A DNA stretch of 6,072 bases from Christiangramia sp. (GTDB lineage: Bacteria > Bacteroidota > Bacteroidia > Flavobacteriales > Flavobacteriaceae). The stretch covers positions 1-6,072 of the forward strand of contig JAHELO010000109.1 in the NCBI GenBank assembly GCA_024644145.1, read 5' to 3'. A model generated the notes under the pieces. It did no database searches, had not been told where the DNA came from, and was given only the letters and a program-made list of their open reading frames with translations. Numbering within the stretch: position 1 is the stretch's first letter; each line of letters begins with the position of its first letter. Below, piece after piece: positions 5,721-6,072 of this stretch. A program made the position numbers and the translations under genes.

Positions 5721-6072
5721 TTACTCCTCTTTAGCATCGGCTGCTCTGGCTCCCTTTGGAACCTCAAGGATCTCTTTTATTTCTATAATTTCCTCCCAAC
5801 CTTCGCGGGCAGGATTTGGTTTTATTTGTGCCTTTACAGTTACCGGAATCATTTCAAAAGCGTCAGATTTCAAGGGCGCTACTCTTTTAGAAAGCAGAGA
5901 AGACATGGAATCTAACTTCACTCCGTACACAAAATCCTCTCCTCTTAATACGGCTGCATCAGCCCCATACACGAATTCTCCGGTTAACACCTGAATACTG
6001 TCAGGAACTTTTTCAGCCACGGGCTGATCCATCAAATCTTTTCTTTCGTCATCCTGACAGGAATAAAAGACC
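5721..6072 (-). CDS. Lipoprotein of unknown function, N-terminus off the window edge
   Basis: The frame is open from the right edge to a TAA at 5723-5721, reading VFYSC-QDDERKDLMDQPV at its start. VFYSC followed by acidic and polar residues looks like the end of a lipoprotein signal peptide, with the Cys at 6059-6057 as the lipidation site; the rest of the signal lies outside the window. The mature part is 112 residues. It contains GEFVYGADAAVLRGEDFVYGV, a duplicated-looking GEFVYG/EDFVYG pair, then IPVTVKAQIKPN and GWEEIIEIKEILEVP, alternating strand-like stretches that suggest a small beta (perhaps OB-like) domain. Starting at internal TTG or ATG (6035 or 6032) would discard the Cys and is unlikely. 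The gene is 50 nt upstream of sufC on the same strand and is probably in the suf operon, after an expected sufB outside the window. I do not recognise a named family. Confidence 0.75.
   Translation of the reverse strand, partial: VFYSCQDDERKDLMDQPVAEKVPDSIQVLTGEFVYGADAAVLRGEDFVYGVKLDSMSSLLSKRVAPLKSDAFEMIPVTVKAQIKPNPAREGWEEIIEIKEILEVPKGARAADAKEE

Overview
The window is a Flavobacteriia-like (Bacteroidota) SUF iron-sulfur cluster assembly locus, with every gene on the minus strand (transcription runs from high to low coordinates). Three things point to this lineage: the gene set (sufC, sufD, sufS, sufE and a DUF59 gene with DUF2480 and DUF3078 companions), AT-rich spacers without strong Shine-Dalgarno sequences, and a promoter-like sequence of the Bacteroidota type (TTG, 20 nt, TAnnTTTG). 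A marine genus close to Gramella/Christiangramia is plausible, but the genus is inferred, not shown.

Layout in transcription order. (1) 6072-5721: 3' part of a lipoprotein gene with a visible Cys and acidic mature N-terminus; its start lies off the right edge. (2) 5670-4921: sufC, the ABC ATPase. (3) 4873-3560: sufD, the scaffold partner. (4) 3534-2296: sufS, the PLP cysteine desulfurase. (5) 2271-2243: a strong intrinsic terminator 24 nt after sufS. (6) 2208-1777: a small exported protein of unknown function. (7) A probable promoter at 1784-1754, then a tight cluster: sufE (1739-1317), the DUF59/MIP18-type SUF-associated gene (1315-992), the DUF2480 gene (981-469), and the start of a DUF3078 outer-membrane protein gene (465 to beyond the left edge).

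How they work together: SufS takes sulfur from cysteine and SufE accepts it as persulfide. A SufBCD-type scaffold, with SufC as its ATPase, builds the cluster, and the DUF59 protein probably helps maturation or transfer. SufB is not in the window; in this lineage it would be expected just upstream, beyond the right edge. The SUF enzymes look intact, with all key catalytic residues present.

The least explained part is the set of non-enzyme genes woven into this locus: an envelope lipoprotein before sufC, a small exported protein between sufS and sufE, the Cys-containing DUF2480 protein, and a DUF3078 beta-barrel candidate. The terminator and promoter suggest two transcription units: (lipoprotein)-sufC-sufD-sufS, and sufE-DUF59-DUF2480-DUF3078. 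No RNA genes, mobile elements, CRISPR arrays or large repeats were seen, and no gene-free stretch exceeds about 90 bases.
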